A stretch of 64,000 nt of DNA from Streptomyces sp. CB02923 (GTDB taxonomy: Bacteria > Actinomycetota > Actinomycetes > Streptomycetales > Streptomycetaceae), in the NCBI RefSeq assembly GCF_001905005.1, contig NZ_LWKZ01000001.1, positions 809,775-873,774 of the forward strand, read 5' to 3'. The number at the start of each line of letters is the position of its first letter. The first letter of the stretch is position 1. The notes below the pieces were generated by a model. It was not told where the DNA came from. It did no database searches and saw only the letters and a program-made list of their open reading frames with translations. The position numbers and the translations under genes are program-made. Of the stretch, positions 9,012-17,690 are shown in pieces.

Positions 9012-9764
9012 CTAATGCACCGGCAAGTGATACGCCACCCGATGGCGGTCGGCGAGCGTCACGACGTCCGCCGTCTCCACGGGGCGGCCGCCCGCGAAGT
9101 ACGTACGCGAGATGACCAGCACCGCATGGCCCGGCACCCCGCCCAGCGCCATGGCCTCCTCCGCCAGCCCGGGGCGCGCCCCGACCTCCTCGACCACGTT
9201 GTCCACGATCACGTCGATGGCCGCCATCCGCTCGACCACCCCGCGCCCGGCCAGCGGCCCCTCCTCCGGCAGCATCACCGGCGTGCGTCCCGTGAGGTCG
9301 AGCGGCTCCCAGGAGGTGGAGAGCATGGCCGGCTCCCCCTCCGCCCGGAAGAGATAGCGCGTACGCATCACGCGGTCGCCCACCTGGATGCGCAGCCGCG
9401 ACGCGACGGCCGGGTTGGCCTCTTCCCGCTCGCTGCTGGACTCCCAGGTCCCCTTGACCCGCTCGTCGGCCTGCTCCTGCCGGAAGGGCGTGGCACCGAC
9501 GCCGGTGCGGTAACCGGCGCGGGCGATACGGCGGGGGACGGGCTGCTCACGTACATACGTCCCCGACCCGGAGCGGCCCTCGACCAGCCCCTCGGCCATC
9601 AGAACCTTGCGGGCCTCCAGGGCGACCGTGTCGGAGACGCCGTACTCCTCGCGGATGCGGGCCTGGGAGGGGAGGCGGGTGTGCGGGGGCAGCACACCTT
9701 CGACGATCTTCTGGCGCAGGTCGCCGGCGACGCGGAGGTACGCGGGCTGCTCACCGAAAGGCAC
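9012..9764 (-). CDS. GntR-family regulator with UTRA sensor domain
   Basis: The 250-residue HutC-type repressor has a winged helix at residues 5-70 (LRQKIVEGVLPPHTRLPSQ, then VSDTVALEARKVL and GRSGSGTYV) and a UTRA ligand-binding domain at about 90-245. The start is a GTG at 9764 with a GGGAGGGG site directly upstream. It is divergent from the PIG-L deacetylase gene with 230 bases between them, so it may regulate that gene and itself. The ligand is unknown; UTRA domains usually bind sugar phosphates or similar small molecules. Confidence 0.88.
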   Translation of the reverse strand: MPFGEQPAYLRVAGDLRQKIVEGVLPPHTRLPSQARIREEYGVSDTVALEARKVLMAEGLVEGRSGSGTYVREQPVPRRIARAGYRTGVGATPFRQEQADERVKGTWESSSEREEANPAVASRLRIQVGDRVMRTRYLFRAEGEPAMLSTSWEPLDLTGRTPVMLPEEGPLAGRGVVERMAAIDVIVDNVVEEVGARPGLAEEAMALGGVPGHAVLVISRTYFAGGRPVETADVVTLADRHRVAYHLPVH

Positions 9765-9994
9765 ATGCCCCTCCCAACAGCTTGACAGTCAGCAACAGCG
9801 TGGCAACCGCTCGTTGTTGACCGCAAGCCTGGGCCAGAAATTCACTCGATGTGATGAAGCCCAGCTCAACCGGCGTGCTGATCATGGAAGTTGACCACTC
9901 GCGGACACGCGTTCCCGGCCGCCCGGCACGGCCACCCCATTCGTGCGAAAGTCGGTACGACACGCCGCCCGCGCGGTACGGGAAGGAGCCCACC

Positions 9995-10798
9995 GTGCCC
10001 GACACCCCCACCCCCGGCACCAGCGAACCCACCACGTCCACCTCCCCCTCTTCCCCCTCCCCCGCCCTCTCCCCCATGCCGGAGGACTGGCAGCGGGCCC
10101 TGGCTGTCGTCGCCCACCCCGACGACCTCGAATACGGCGCGGCCGCCGCCGTCGCCGAGTGGACCGCCGCCGGGCGCCAGGTCACCTACCTCCTGGTCAC
10201 GCGCGGCGAAGCGGGCATCGACGGCCTCGGCCCCGAGGAGTGCGCCGCAATCCGCGAGGCGGAGCAGCGGGCGAGCGCCGGCGCCGTCGGCGTAGGGACG
10301 GTGGAGTTCCTGGACCGCCACCACGACGGCGTGATCGAGGCCGGGCTTCCCCTGCGCCGTGACCTGGCGGCCGCCATCCGCCGGCACCGCCCGGAACTGC
10401 TGATCACCCTCAACCACCACGACACCTGGGGCGGAGTGTCCTGGAACACCCCCGACCACCGAGTCGTCGGCCGCGCCACCCTCGACGCGGCGGGCGACGC
10501 GGGCAACCGCTGGATCTTCCCCGACCTGACGACCGAACTCGGCCTCGCTCCCTGGAACGGCGTCCGCTGGGTAGCCGTGGCCGGCTCCCCCTACCCCACC
10601 CACGCGAAAGAAGTCGGCCCCGGCATCGACCGAGCCATCGCCTCCCTGGCCGAACACCACGCGTACATCACCGGCCTGGAAGGCGCGGGCCAGGACCCAG
10701 CCGCCTACGCCCGCAACTTCCTCGAACCCATGCTCCACGCATCCGGCAACCAATACCGCGGCACCCCCGCCACCCTCTTCCAGCTCTACCCCCGCTGA
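9995..10798 (+). CDS. PIG-L family (LmbE-like) zinc deacetylase
   Basis: The 267-residue protein carries the metal-binding AHPDD motif (VVAHPDDLEYG, about residues 40-50) and the later PDH motif (NTPDHRVVGRATL) with an NHHDTWGG segment between. These are typical of PIG-L N-acetylglucosamine deacetylases such as MshB, Mca and antibiotic-tailoring enzymes. The substrate cannot be told; it lacks the length and context of mshB. The GTG start is preceded by GGAAGGAG at a six-base spacing. The N-terminal 27 residues are a Pro/Ser/Thr-rich tail of no clear function. It converges on the alpha/beta hydrolase gene 11 bases downstream. Confidence 0.88.
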   Translation: MPDTPTPGTSEPTTSTSPSSPSPALSPMPEDWQRALAVVAHPDDLEYGAAAAVAEWTAAGRQVTYLLVTRGEAGIDGLGPEECAAIREAEQRASAGAVGVGTVEFLDRHHDGVIEAGLPLRRDLAAAIRRHRPELLITLNHHDTWGGVSWNTPDHRVVGRATLDAAGDAGNRWIFPDLTTELGLAPWNGVRWVAVAGSPYPTHAKEVGPGIDRAIASLAEHHAYITGLEGAGQDPAAYARNFLEPMLHASGNQYRGTPATLFQLYPR

Positions 10799-10809
10799 CC
10801 CGCATCCCT

Positions 10810-11775
10810 TCACGAAGCCCGCGACGCCCCCGCTTTCCCCTCCGCCACCCGGGCCACGAACCCCAGCACCAGGTCAGCCACCTCCCGCGGCCGCTCCAGC
10901 AGCATGGCGTGCGTCGCGTCCACACCCGCCACCTCGACCCACGGCTGCGTACGCGCCAGCTCGTCCAGATCGGCGTGCAGCCCCTTCACATAAGCCGCCA
11001 TCATTTCATCCACCCACGGCATACCGGGCGTTGACGGATTCGGACGCAGCGCCCGGCCGATCAGCAACGGCCGCCGCAACCGCCGGTAAAGCCCGAACAA
11101 ATCAATCTCCGCCATCGCCTCCTGCATCCCGAGCCCCGCCACCCGCTCAGGCCGCAGGTAGACCTGCCCATCAGGGGTCTCCCCGATTCCACGCCGCACT
11201 CCCGCCTCCATCAGCTCTCGCTCGATCCCCAACTCCTCCGCCATGAGAGCGTGATACGCCAACACCCCGTCCAACCCGCCTTCCGGCAGAGGCCTCCCCA
11301 TGGCCGCCTCGGCGAACTCCCGTACCTCCTCCAATCGCCGCACCACATAACCCCGTTCCATCCCCACGTACTGCTCAGGCCGCCCCATCCCGTGCCCGTC
11401 CAGATTCACCGCACCCGGCGTGCCCTCCAACTCCTCGGCGCAGCACGCCGCGACCATCCCGCCCAACGAATGCCCCACCACAAAAGCCCCGGCGATCCCA
11501 CATTCCTCCACCACAGCCGCCACATCCGCAACCACCCCCGCGAACGTCCACGCCCCGTCCCCGCCCCCCGACTTCCCATGCGCCCGCAGATCCATCGCCA
11601 CCACCCGATGCCGCCCGACGAGCAACGGAGCAACGGCCTCCCAATCCGCCAACGTCCGCCCGGCCCCATGCAGAAGCAGCAGCGGCGTCCCCTCCCCACC
11701 GTGATCCCGCACGGCAATCTCCACACCGCCCGGCACAACGACACGGACATCCCCAACCCCATGCACAACAGTCAT
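10810..11775 (-). CDS. Alpha/beta-hydrolase fold protein
   Basis: The 321-residue enzyme has the oxyanion-hole motif LLLHGAGR (about residues 33-40), the nucleophile elbow GHSLGG (Ser at about 103) and the catalytic histidine in DATHAMLLERP near the C-terminus. This is the common layout of soluble esterases, lactonases and related hydrolases; no substrate-specific signature is seen. It begins at an ATG (MTVVHGVGDV) and ends 11 bases from the convergent deacetylase gene. Confidence 0.88.
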   Translation of the reverse strand: MTVVHGVGDVRVVVPGGVEIAVRDHGGEGTPLLLLHGAGRTLADWEAVAPLLVGRHRVVAMDLRAHGKSGGGDGAWTFAGVVADVAAVVEECGIAGAFVVGHSLGGMVAACCAEELEGTPGAVNLDGHGMGRPEQYVGMERGYVVRRLEEVREFAEAAMGRPLPEGGLDGVLAYHALMAEELGIERELMEAGVRRGIGETPDGQVYLRPERVAGLGMQEAMAEIDLFGLYRRLRRPLLIGRALRPNPSTPGMPWVDEMMAAYVKGLHADLDELARTQPWVEVAGVDATHAMLLERPREVADLVLGFVARVAEGKAGASRAS

Positions 11776-11937
11776 GCGCCCACGCTAGACCGCCCGCTTC
11801 CCCCCAAAATCCTCCTCCAGAACGTAGAACTCCCACCCCCACGCACCCCATACTGGACTTACCCCACCCCGCACTCCCCACAACCCACACCCCCAGCTCA
11901 CCGCGACACCAAACACCCCCGCCCCTCCACGCGGACG

Positions 11938-12408
11938 TCAGTACCTTGCGATGACTTGACGCAGGTCCGTGCCGAGGACGCCTCCGAGAGCCCGCACATC
12001 AGCCGAAGCCAGCGGCAGCTCACGCTCCGGATCAGTGACCACCAGGCCGTACCTGGCGAACCCCGCAGCCTCGACGTAATCGAGAGCGTTCAGATCGGTC
12101 GACGCAGAACAGCACGGCGTCATCACGGCAAGCGAGCCGAAAAACCCATCCGCCCCAGCCGCCCGCTCCATCGCCCCGACCCACCAGTCTTCAACGTCGG
12201 AGGCACACTCGGGGCAGCGGACCCCACTCCAATTCCCGCCCGGATCGATAAACGCCACACCGGCAAATTCCCGCACCTCATGCCCACCCGACGCCCCAGG
12301 CACAAGCCGCCGCAACAACGCGAACGCAGCCTCGCTCACAGCGGGCAAAGGCGAGAAATACGGGTCTTCGGAGACGAGATGAAGCAGGGTGGCACTCACT
12401 ATGATCAT
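11938..12408 (-). CDS. Conserved hypothetical protein with CPxC and CC cysteine pairs
   Basis: I do not recognise a named family with certainty. The 156-residue protein from the ATG at 12408 (MIIVSATLLHLVSEDPYFSP) has a GVRCPECASD motif and a later VMTPCCSAST motif, which together could form one zinc-ribbon-like site. A longer start at 12459 is possible, because neither start has a strong ribosome site. It is a single gene, divergent from the Uma2 gene. Confidence 0.65.
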   Translation of the reverse strand: MIIVSATLLHLVSEDPYFSPLPAVSEAAFALLRRLVPGASGGHEVREFAGVAFIDPGGNWSGVRCPECASDVEDWWVGAMERAAGADGFFGSLAVMTPCCSASTDLNALDYVEAAGFARYGLVVTDPERELPLASADVRALGGVLGTDLRQVIARY

Positions 12409-12570
12409 GCTAGTCGGGAGCCCTGACTGAATTCCGGGCTCGCACTGAACCTGAACCACCTCTCAGCACCCCTGCTCCGGCCAGCCCCTCCCCCGGAAGC
12501 CCGTCGGCACAGTTGTATGGATCAGCAGCGCTGCAGCCCCTGCGGCGGTCACAATCGCTAGGGTTGGCTC

Positions 12571-13152
12571 ATGACCGCACTGCCCGACTGGATGCGCCCG
12601 CCACGCGCGGAAGGCTGGTTCGCGGAGGATCTGGACCGTCTCCCCGAGGCGCCGCGCCACACTGAGCTGATCGATGGAGCACTCGTCTTCATGATGTTCC
12701 CGCAGCGGTCGTGGCACGGTCGCCTCGTCACCGGTCTCACGGTGGCGCTCATGGCCCAAGCCCCCGACGGCTTCGAAGTCGAACGGGAAATGACCATTCG
12801 CCTCGACGCCCGTAACCGCCCAGAGCCGGACCTGCTTCTGACCACTGCGTCGTACGACGCAGACCGCACCTGGTTCGCCCCGGAAGACGTCCAGCTCGTC
12901 ATCGAGGTCGTCTCACCCGAGTCCGCCCACCGTGACCGGACGGTGAAGCTGCGCAAGTACGCCGAGGCGGGAATCCGGCACTACTGGTGCATCGAGGACG
13001 AGAACACCACCCCCGCCGTGCACGTGTACGAGCTCGACGAGCCGACCGGCTCGTACGCGCCGGCAGGAATCTTCCGTCACGCACTCCAGCGGCCCCTCCC
13101 ATTCAAGATCGACCTCAATCTCGACAAGCTGACACCGAGGCAGTCGGGCTGA
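12571..13152 (+). CDS. Uma2-family (DUF820) putative restriction endonuclease
   Basis: The 193-residue protein has the PD-(D/E)xK-type core of the Uma2 family: ELIDGALVFM with Glu at about 32, RPEPDLLL with Asp at about 91, LVIEVVSPES with Glu at about 112, and RKYAEAGIRHYWCI further on. Many actinobacterial genomes carry dozens of such genes, often single and in variable regions. No real restriction activity has been shown for most of them. It lies at the edge of the foreign-looking segment that precedes the ychF-linked element. Confidence 0.85.
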   Translation: MTALPDWMRPPRAEGWFAEDLDRLPEAPRHTELIDGALVFMMFPQRSWHGRLVTGLTVALMAQAPDGFEVEREMTIRLDARNRPEPDLLLTTASYDADRTWFAPEDVQLVIEVVSPESAHRDRTVKLRKYAEAGIRHYWCIEDENTTPAVHVYELDEPTGSYAPAGIFRHALQRPLPFKIDLNLDKLTPRQSG

Positions 13153-13218
13153 CATGCGCTTGCACATCGCCACCACGTCGCCCGCTCCACCACGAAGGAC
13201 ATGCATGAAAGGACGGAG

Positions 13219-13443
13219 TCAGCCCCCGCCGGCATGAGCCGCCCCGTTTTCCACGTCATCGGGATGAACGACGACGTCCGCAATGGGCAGCGAGTGCATC
13301 AGATCCCTGGTGAGCACCTGATAACTGCGCCCCATGCATGTGGCCGGACAGGGAAAAGACCCTGCTCTCATCATCCGGTAAGCAGTGGATTCAGCGATTC
13401 CCAGCGCTTCGGTAGCAGCCGGAAGGCCAACCGATACGCTCAC
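13219..13443 (-). CDS. Excisionase-like helix-turn-helix protein
   Basis: The 74-residue protein has a MerR/excisionase-type helix-turn-helix: LPAATEALGIAESTAYRMMR followed by AGSFPCPATCMGRSYQVLTRDL, the usual layout of small recombination directionality factors and helper regulators of actinobacterial integrative elements. It starts at a GTG inside the end of the upstream gene, overlapping it by 53 bases. No integrase gene follows, so it is probably a leftover of an older element. The lower G+C content here fits transfer. Confidence 0.65.
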   Translation of the reverse strand: MSVSVGLPAATEALGIAESTAYRMMRAGSFPCPATCMGRSYQVLTRDLMHSLPIADVVVHPDDVENGAAHAGGG

Positions 13444-13939
13444 CTCGAATCTGTTCGACGACAGCCGGATCTCTCGGATCGGCGTCGTGAATAATCGAAG
13501 ATGCCTTGAGTGTGGAATCAGGAACGGCCCCTTCGGAAGCCAACAGGGTTTCTATGCCACTGGTCAAACTTTCATTTTCATGAACCTTCGCACGTCGATA
13601 AGCGGCTTTGATAGCTTCCGATATCATCAATCTCGGAACCTCCCGAGGGGGAACGCCCACAGCTGCCCCCTCCCAAGCATCGAGGGCGACTTCGAACATG
13701 TCTGATCGCACATCTCTCAGATCGCAGTAGAAATCCCGGAAGATCTTCCAAGAATGCGCTCGGAGGGCGGGGGTGAGACAGTCCACGACGATCATCCGCC
13801 ACTTGTTATCGCCGCACATATCGGCCATACGCCCCATGGCGACCATGGATTCCAGAGCCGAGATGGCCTCTGCGCGGCTCGTGCGACTACAGCCCGGGAG
13901 CGGAATTTCGCATAGTTCAGGTGCTGCCTGATCCGGCAC
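13391..13939 (-). CDS. Hypothetical protein of a mobile-element remnant, possibly frameshifted
   Basis: The 182-residue frame contains a coherent helical region, TPALRAHSWKIFRDFYCDL followed by RDVRSDMFEVALDAWEG. It faintly recalls the sigma-like proteins that precede excisionase genes in Streptomyces integrative elements. A second frame at 13792-14031 (MGPDVFECVAAYVRRVCGEE) also looks coding and joins this one only by a frame change near 13,880-13,940, so the original gene may be longer and broken. The assignment is weak. Confidence 0.4.
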   Translation of the reverse strand: MPDQAAPELCEIPLPGCSRTSRAEAISALESMVAMGRMADMCGDNKWRMIVVDCLTPALRAHSWKIFRDFYCDLRDVRSDMFEVALDAWEGAAVGVPPREVPRLMISEAIKAAYRRAKVHENESLTSGIETLLASEGAVPDSTLKASSIIHDADPRDPAVVEQIRGERIGWPSGCYRSAGNR

Positions 13940-14450
13940 TCTTGCGCATCATCCACGTGGACACAGATCGGCTCTTCACCGCAGACGCGACGGACGTAAG
14001 CTGCCACGCATTCGAAGACGTCAGGCCCCATCTATCTGTCCTCCGAATTTCGCTCTCCGAGGCCTGACAAGGTATGGCGCGCCACCTCGCCACTCATCCC
14101 GGGAACAGATGATTTCTAAATTTGCCCGCCATCGACACTTATGGGTGATGATTGCGACGGGCCGACCGCGTCAAGTGATCCACGACCGTCCGATGCGGTC
14201 CGTGGCCACGCCACCCCGAGCACGCTCGATGAGTGGCATCGTGCGCGCCTGAAAGGCCCGCCGAACCGTTGATACGGGTTCAGTGATCCGGCAGCACTTG
14301 TTCTCATGGTCGGCAGCGGGAAGAGCGTGCCGGGCGGCAGCGTTTTCACGCAGATCGAGTGTGGGGGTGGGCATGGAGGGCAAGGTTGCGTGGGGCCAGC
14401 GACCTCTTCGGCGAGGGCCACCGTTTTCTGAAACTCGGCACGGGACACAA

Positions 14451-14483
14451 CAAGGGGCCGACCCCGGAGGAGTCGGCCCCTTG
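14451..14483 (-). terminator. Original ychF terminator, now stranded left of the element
   Basis: Perfect 12-base arms CAAGGGGCCGAC and GTCGGCCCCTTG enclose a nine-base loop. It lies 31 bases beyond the 39-bp ychF-end repeat. Excision between the two 39-bp repeats would place it directly after ychF, so it is most simply read as the native ychF terminator. Confidence 0.7.
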
Positions 14484-14514
14484 AAATGAATGCTTGGCGC
14501 GTATGAAGTGGTGC

Positions 14515-14553
14515 TACGTCACCCACTACACATTGAAGCGGAACTCCACCACA
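14515..14553. repeat. Attachment site copy, left (39-bp repeat of ychF 3' end)
   Basis: The sequence from TACGTCACCC to CTCCACCACA is identical over 39 bases to 31,731-31,769, which covers the last nine codons and stop of ychF plus 11 bases downstream. The flanking base differs on both sides, so the identity is sharply bounded. It encodes the orphan peptide VVEFRFNV and a stop. Confidence 0.85.
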
Positions 14554-14581
14554 AGGCTGTGACCTGCGGAAATGCGGGCGC

Positions 14582-14603
14582 ATCCCAGCACCATCCCAGC
14601 ACG
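14582..14603. repeat. Inner 22-bp repeat, left end of the element
   Basis: Two tandem ATCCCAGCAC-type units form a 22-bp block that is identical to 31,632-31,653 near the other end. It sits 28 bases inside the left core repeat. The position and symmetry suggest arm-type recombinase binding sites. Confidence 0.75.
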
Positions 14604-14908
14604 GGATGCGCAACAAAGTACAAGAAGACCGAAGATCGCCAACGCTACCCGGAAGCGCCCGCACATGCCTGAAGTCTGCGGAACCTCTACGAGCGCCACA
14701 TCAGGCTCGTGCCACCGCACCGAACCTCGCAGAGCAGCACAGCCCTCGCACTCACTCGCGGTCTCCCCGGACGCCAGCGGCCAGCTCCGATGCCTGGCCG
14801 CCGCCCAGAATGCACGTCCAGACCTCGGGGCCGGCGCGAGCGTTACAGGTCCCGTATACCCCCGGTTTGGCGGGGCATAGTCAGAAGCTTCCGCGCTGTC
14901 GCAGGTCA

Positions 14909-14981
14909 GCCTGCATAGCTCAGCGGGTGGAGCAGGTGCCTTCCAAGCGCTTGGCCGCAGGTTCGAGTCCTGCCGGGGGCG
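14909..14981 (+). tRNA. tRNA-Gly(TCC)-like gene, acceptor stem degenerate
   Basis: A cloverleaf can be drawn: D-stem GCTC/GAGC with loop AGCGGGTG, anticodon stem GGTGC/GCGCT with loop CTTCCAA (anticodon TCC, glycine), five-base variable loop, and T-arm GCAGG-TTCGAGT-CCTGC. The acceptor GCCTGCA pairs with CGGGGGC in only five of seven positions (one of them G-T), and no CCA is encoded. It lies inside the element between the inner repeat and the second specificity gene. It may be a decaying tRNA gene or an element-borne tRNA. Confidence 0.5.
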
Positions 14982-15109
14982 CCCCAAACATGGCTGGTCA
15001 GGGCGCTCTCGGACCGCCAGCGGAGAAACGGTGCGCGCGATACTGCGCCGTTCGTTCAAAGCGTTGGATTCCGTGCTCCAGAGAGGGGCAACGTGGATCA
15101 GCTCGGCAT

Positions 15110-16303
15110 TCAGCTGGCCGAAGCGAGACGCGCCAGGCCCCCCTTCTCCAGCTCGTGCACCACCAGCTCCTCCATCACGTGTCGCTCCCTGGCGGAGGCG
15201 TAGGCGAGGTCGTGCAGGGCAGTAGCACGCCTGGCGAAGTCCCGCCTCACCGCATCGGTCGGCCAGGGGATCTTGTAACGGGAAAAGTCCTTGCGCCTCA
15301 TCGCGCGGGCCTGCTCGCCCTGCGTAACGGCCGTCAACTCCCGCCTCCGGTAACGCAGCGAGTGCAACAACCACATCCGATCGACCTCTGACTCCGTGTA
15401 AATCGCGAGCATCCGCCGACCTGGCACTGCCGGGGTAGTGGTGAGCACGGTCCGCACCTCCCCGGGACGGGGCGCGATCAAGAGGCTGCCGGACGGGCAT
15501 ACAACCTCCGCTTGCGCCACGGTGCGTGAAGACACTGCACCCAGATGTACTGTCCTGCAGTTCAGTACTTCACGGGGAGACACCCACGGCATAGCCGACT
15601 GCTCGCTGTCCGGCAGAGACTGTGCCACACCAGCCGTAACCTGACACACTTCGCCCACTGCACGTTCGGCAGCCGGACCTTGCCCGCACGTCTGCAGCGC
15701 TTCCACAAAATGCGCATCCGCTAGTTCCGTCGCGCAAGACACAATCCGGGTGTTCAACGCATTCTTGTGCTCAGCAAGCGAGATCAGCGAAAGCAGCCTC
15801 TCCCGCGCCGGCGCTGGAGGCACTGGCACGGGAAGTCGGTTGAGTGCCTGCAGAGGCAAGGTCATGTGCTCGGCGTTCGACGAGGACAGCGTGAGGTAGC
15901 TGTGGCTCTGCGAGGTCTTCAGCCACCATCGAAGCCACAGATCCCATTGTTGGGCGCGGCCCTCTGGTGTCCAGCGGACGACTGCGAGCGACCTGGCGAC
16001 ATTCCATCCTGCGTGCTCCTCCCCTGCAACTGCTGCCTCCCCCACACGCCCCACGAGCACGACAAGGAGGTCTCCAGACCTCAGCGTGCTGCGTGGGTGG
16101 CGTCTGGCCACATCGGGAGGCACAAATGTGAACTCCTGGACGTGCACACCTCCCTCGACAATCTCTGTGGCGCGGATCATAGGGATTCCGCCGGATGCCT
16201 TCTGCTGTCGCGCAATTCCGTAGGCGGCGTACTCGACCCCAGGGAACTCACGCAACTCAACGACGGGCCACGGAGTGGGGACATCATCCGACTCTGTAGT
16301 CAT
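15110..16303 (-). CDS. Type I-like specificity (HsdS-type) subunit of the second module
   Basis: The 397-residue protein has the HsdS layout of two target-recognition halves, each followed by a helical spacer. The first half has GGIPMIRATEIVEGG and LRSGDLLVVLVGRVGEAAV and ends at NRLPVPVPPAPARERLLSLI, a typical conserved region. The second has MPWVSPREVLNCRTV and ends in a helix with ATALHDLAYASARERHVMEE. It starts at an ATG 20 bases inside the upstream methylase gene, so the two are translationally coupled. No dedicated restriction subunit lies downstream; the nearest is the HsdR gene of the neighbouring operon. Confidence 0.8.
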   Translation of the reverse strand: MTTESDDVPTPWPVVELREFPGVEYAAYGIARQQKASGGIPMIRATEIVEGGVHVQEFTFVPPDVARRHPRSTLRSGDLLVVLVGRVGEAAVAGEEHAGWNVARSLAVVRWTPEGRAQQWDLWLRWWLKTSQSHSYLTLSSSNAEHMTLPLQALNRLPVPVPPAPARERLLSLISLAEHKNALNTRIVSCATELADAHFVEALQTCGQGPAAERAVGEVCQVTAGVAQSLPDSEQSAMPWVSPREVLNCRTVHLGAVSSRTVAQAEVVCPSGSLLIAPRPGEVRTVLTTTPAVPGRRMLAIYTESEVDRMWLLHSLRYRRRELTAVTQGEQARAMRRKDFSRYKIPWPTDAVRRDFARRATALHDLAYASARERHVMEELVVHELEKGGLARLASAS

Positions 16304-17690
16304 GCCTGCTCTCCAGGGCATCACGGACTCGGTTCCTGGCCGCGGCGCTACGATCCATGCACTCATACAGCTCGGCCTTCCGGTTCCGGTCTCCGTCGCT
16401 TGAATGCAACTGCGCGGTGCCCCCGTTCCGTACGTAGCGTGCGGGAGTCAGGTCGAAGCCCGCATCAGCGATTTCCTCAAGACTCGCCGCACGGCACCAT
16501 GGCGCGGATTCAGGAGCGCCCTCGTCCTCACAGCGTCGGAGGCCCTGCCACTCACCGAAGATCTGCAGAAGGCGCTCGACCGAGTCCTGGTCGAAAATGC
16601 GCCGTGACCCGTCCCTCGCTGTCGGCAGTTTTCCTGCATCCGCGAACAGGGCCCGATGGGTGTTCCGCCGCTCCCCTTTGGCGAGCAGCCACAGCGCCAT
16701 GCTCGTGCTGGTGTGGGGAAAGAGCCATGCCGGCAAAGCCACGACGCCTACAACCAGACCGTTTTCGAGCAACCTGCGACGGATCAGTCCGTCGGTGCTA
16801 TTGCTGCTGTGGGCTGCTCCGGGGGAGAGCAGGACAACGGCCCGCCCTTGCGGCGTCAGGTCGGCAAGAATGTGCTGGACCCAGGCGAAGTTCGCATTGC
16901 CCGACCGTGGTACCTCCAGGGTCCACCGTCTGTCGTCCTTGAGTTCGCCATGCCCCCAATCTCGCAGGTTCACAGGAGGGTTGGCGACGATCACGTCGGC
17001 CGGTTCCGGCGACGTCCCAGCCCGGAGGCTGTCAGCTTCTCCCTTGCCGAGGTCGGCATGGAATCCGTGCAGGGCAAGGTTGACGGCCGCGGCATAGCGT
17101 GCAGTCGGATTGAGATCCGCTCCGGACAAGCGCACCTCGCCACCTTGGGTTCGAGCCCGGTAGGCGGCGGCTCGCAGTAGTCGCCCGCTTCCGCACACCG
17201 GGTCCCGAACCACCTCGCCTCCTCGGGGAGCGGCCAGTCCTGCGAAGAGGTACGCCAGATCATTCGGCGTGAAGTAGTCATCGCCGCGCGAATAGCGCGT
17301 CGAGTACATGTCGAGCAACACATCGAAGAGCCCCACGTCGGGCTCCAGCCGCCGAACCTCCACGATCAGCTCGTGGAGAGCCGGATCGATGAGCTCGAAG
17401 GGACGGCTCACGCCTTCGTCGCGGCACGCGGGCAGGTTGTAGGTACGAGCGACGGGCGTACGCGGCCAGATCGCATTCAGCATCGCGCCCGCGGACCCCG
17501 AGCCGGGTCGCCACAGGCGCCCGGGCTCCACTGCTGCTCCGTGGCTGGACCAGCAGTGGAGGTAGACCACTTGAAAGGCGAGTCGGTACGTCGTCTCGGC
17601 ATCAGTCGTGCTGCGCAGCTTCTCAACGGCCAGTAGCACTCGCCGGTACTTCAGGCGCCCCAGCTCGCTCCCTCGCTCCTTCGAGATCAC
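16284..17690 (-). CDS. Type I-like N6-adenine methylase subunit with altered NPPV motif
   Basis: The 468-residue protein resembles HsdM. An N-terminal helical domain precedes YFTPNDLAYLFAGL, a near-normal SAM-binding motif RDPVCGSGRLLRAA (residues 162-175) and a catalytic motif reading ANPPVNLRDWG (NPPV at 237-240), where HsdM enzymes normally have an aromatic residue after NPP to stack on the flipped adenine. Past that, VVALPAWLFPHTSTSMALWL is well conserved. The GTG start at 17690 overlaps the upstream membrane-protein stop by four bases. Weak or absent methylation is possible. It pairs with the HsdS-like gene just downstream. Confidence 0.82.
   Translation of the reverse strand: MISKERGSELGRLKYRRVLLAVEKLRSTTDAETTYRLAFQVVYLHCWSSHGAAVEPGRLWRPGSGSAGAMLNAIWPRTPVARTYNLPACRDEGVSRPFELIDPALHELIVEVRRLEPDVGLFDVLLDMYSTRYSRGDDYFTPNDLAYLFAGLAAPRGGEVVRDPVCGSGRLLRAAAYRARTQGGEVRLSGADLNPTARYAAAVNLALHGFHADLGKGEADSLRAGTSPEPADVIVANPPVNLRDWGHGELKDDRRWTLEVPRSGNANFAWVQHILADLTPQGRAVVLLSPGAAHSSNSTDGLIRRRLLENGLVVGVVALPAWLFPHTSTSMALWLLAKGERRNTHRALFADAGKLPTARDGSRRIFDQDSVERLLQIFGEWQGLRRCEDEGAPESAPWCRAASLEEIADAGFDLTPARYVRNGGTAQLHSSDGDRNRKAELYECMDRSAAARNRVRDALESRHDYRVG

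Larger units (their letters stand above)
14032..15109. other. Gene-poor junction region containing ychF terminator, attachment site and tRNA-like sequence
   Basis: This 1.08-kb stretch holds no protein gene I can support. From left to right it contains the presumed old ychF terminator (14,451-14,483), a copy of the ychF 3' end (14,515-14,553), a 22-bp repeat shared with the other end of the element (14,582-14,603) and a tRNA-like sequence (14,909-14,981). Long open frames here are chance products of high G+C; one even yields the DSNLRP peptide typical of antisense tRNA. Confidence 0.7.

Noticed and set aside
14116..14664. 182-residue minus-strand frame across the junction
   Set aside because: It spans the terminator and the attachment repeat and has no recognisable domain; probably chance.
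14526..15500. Long minus-strand reading frame ending VVEFRFNV
   Set aside because: Its middle contains the DSNLRP peptide typical of antisense tRNA translation and its end is the copied ychF tail; it overlaps the specificity gene.
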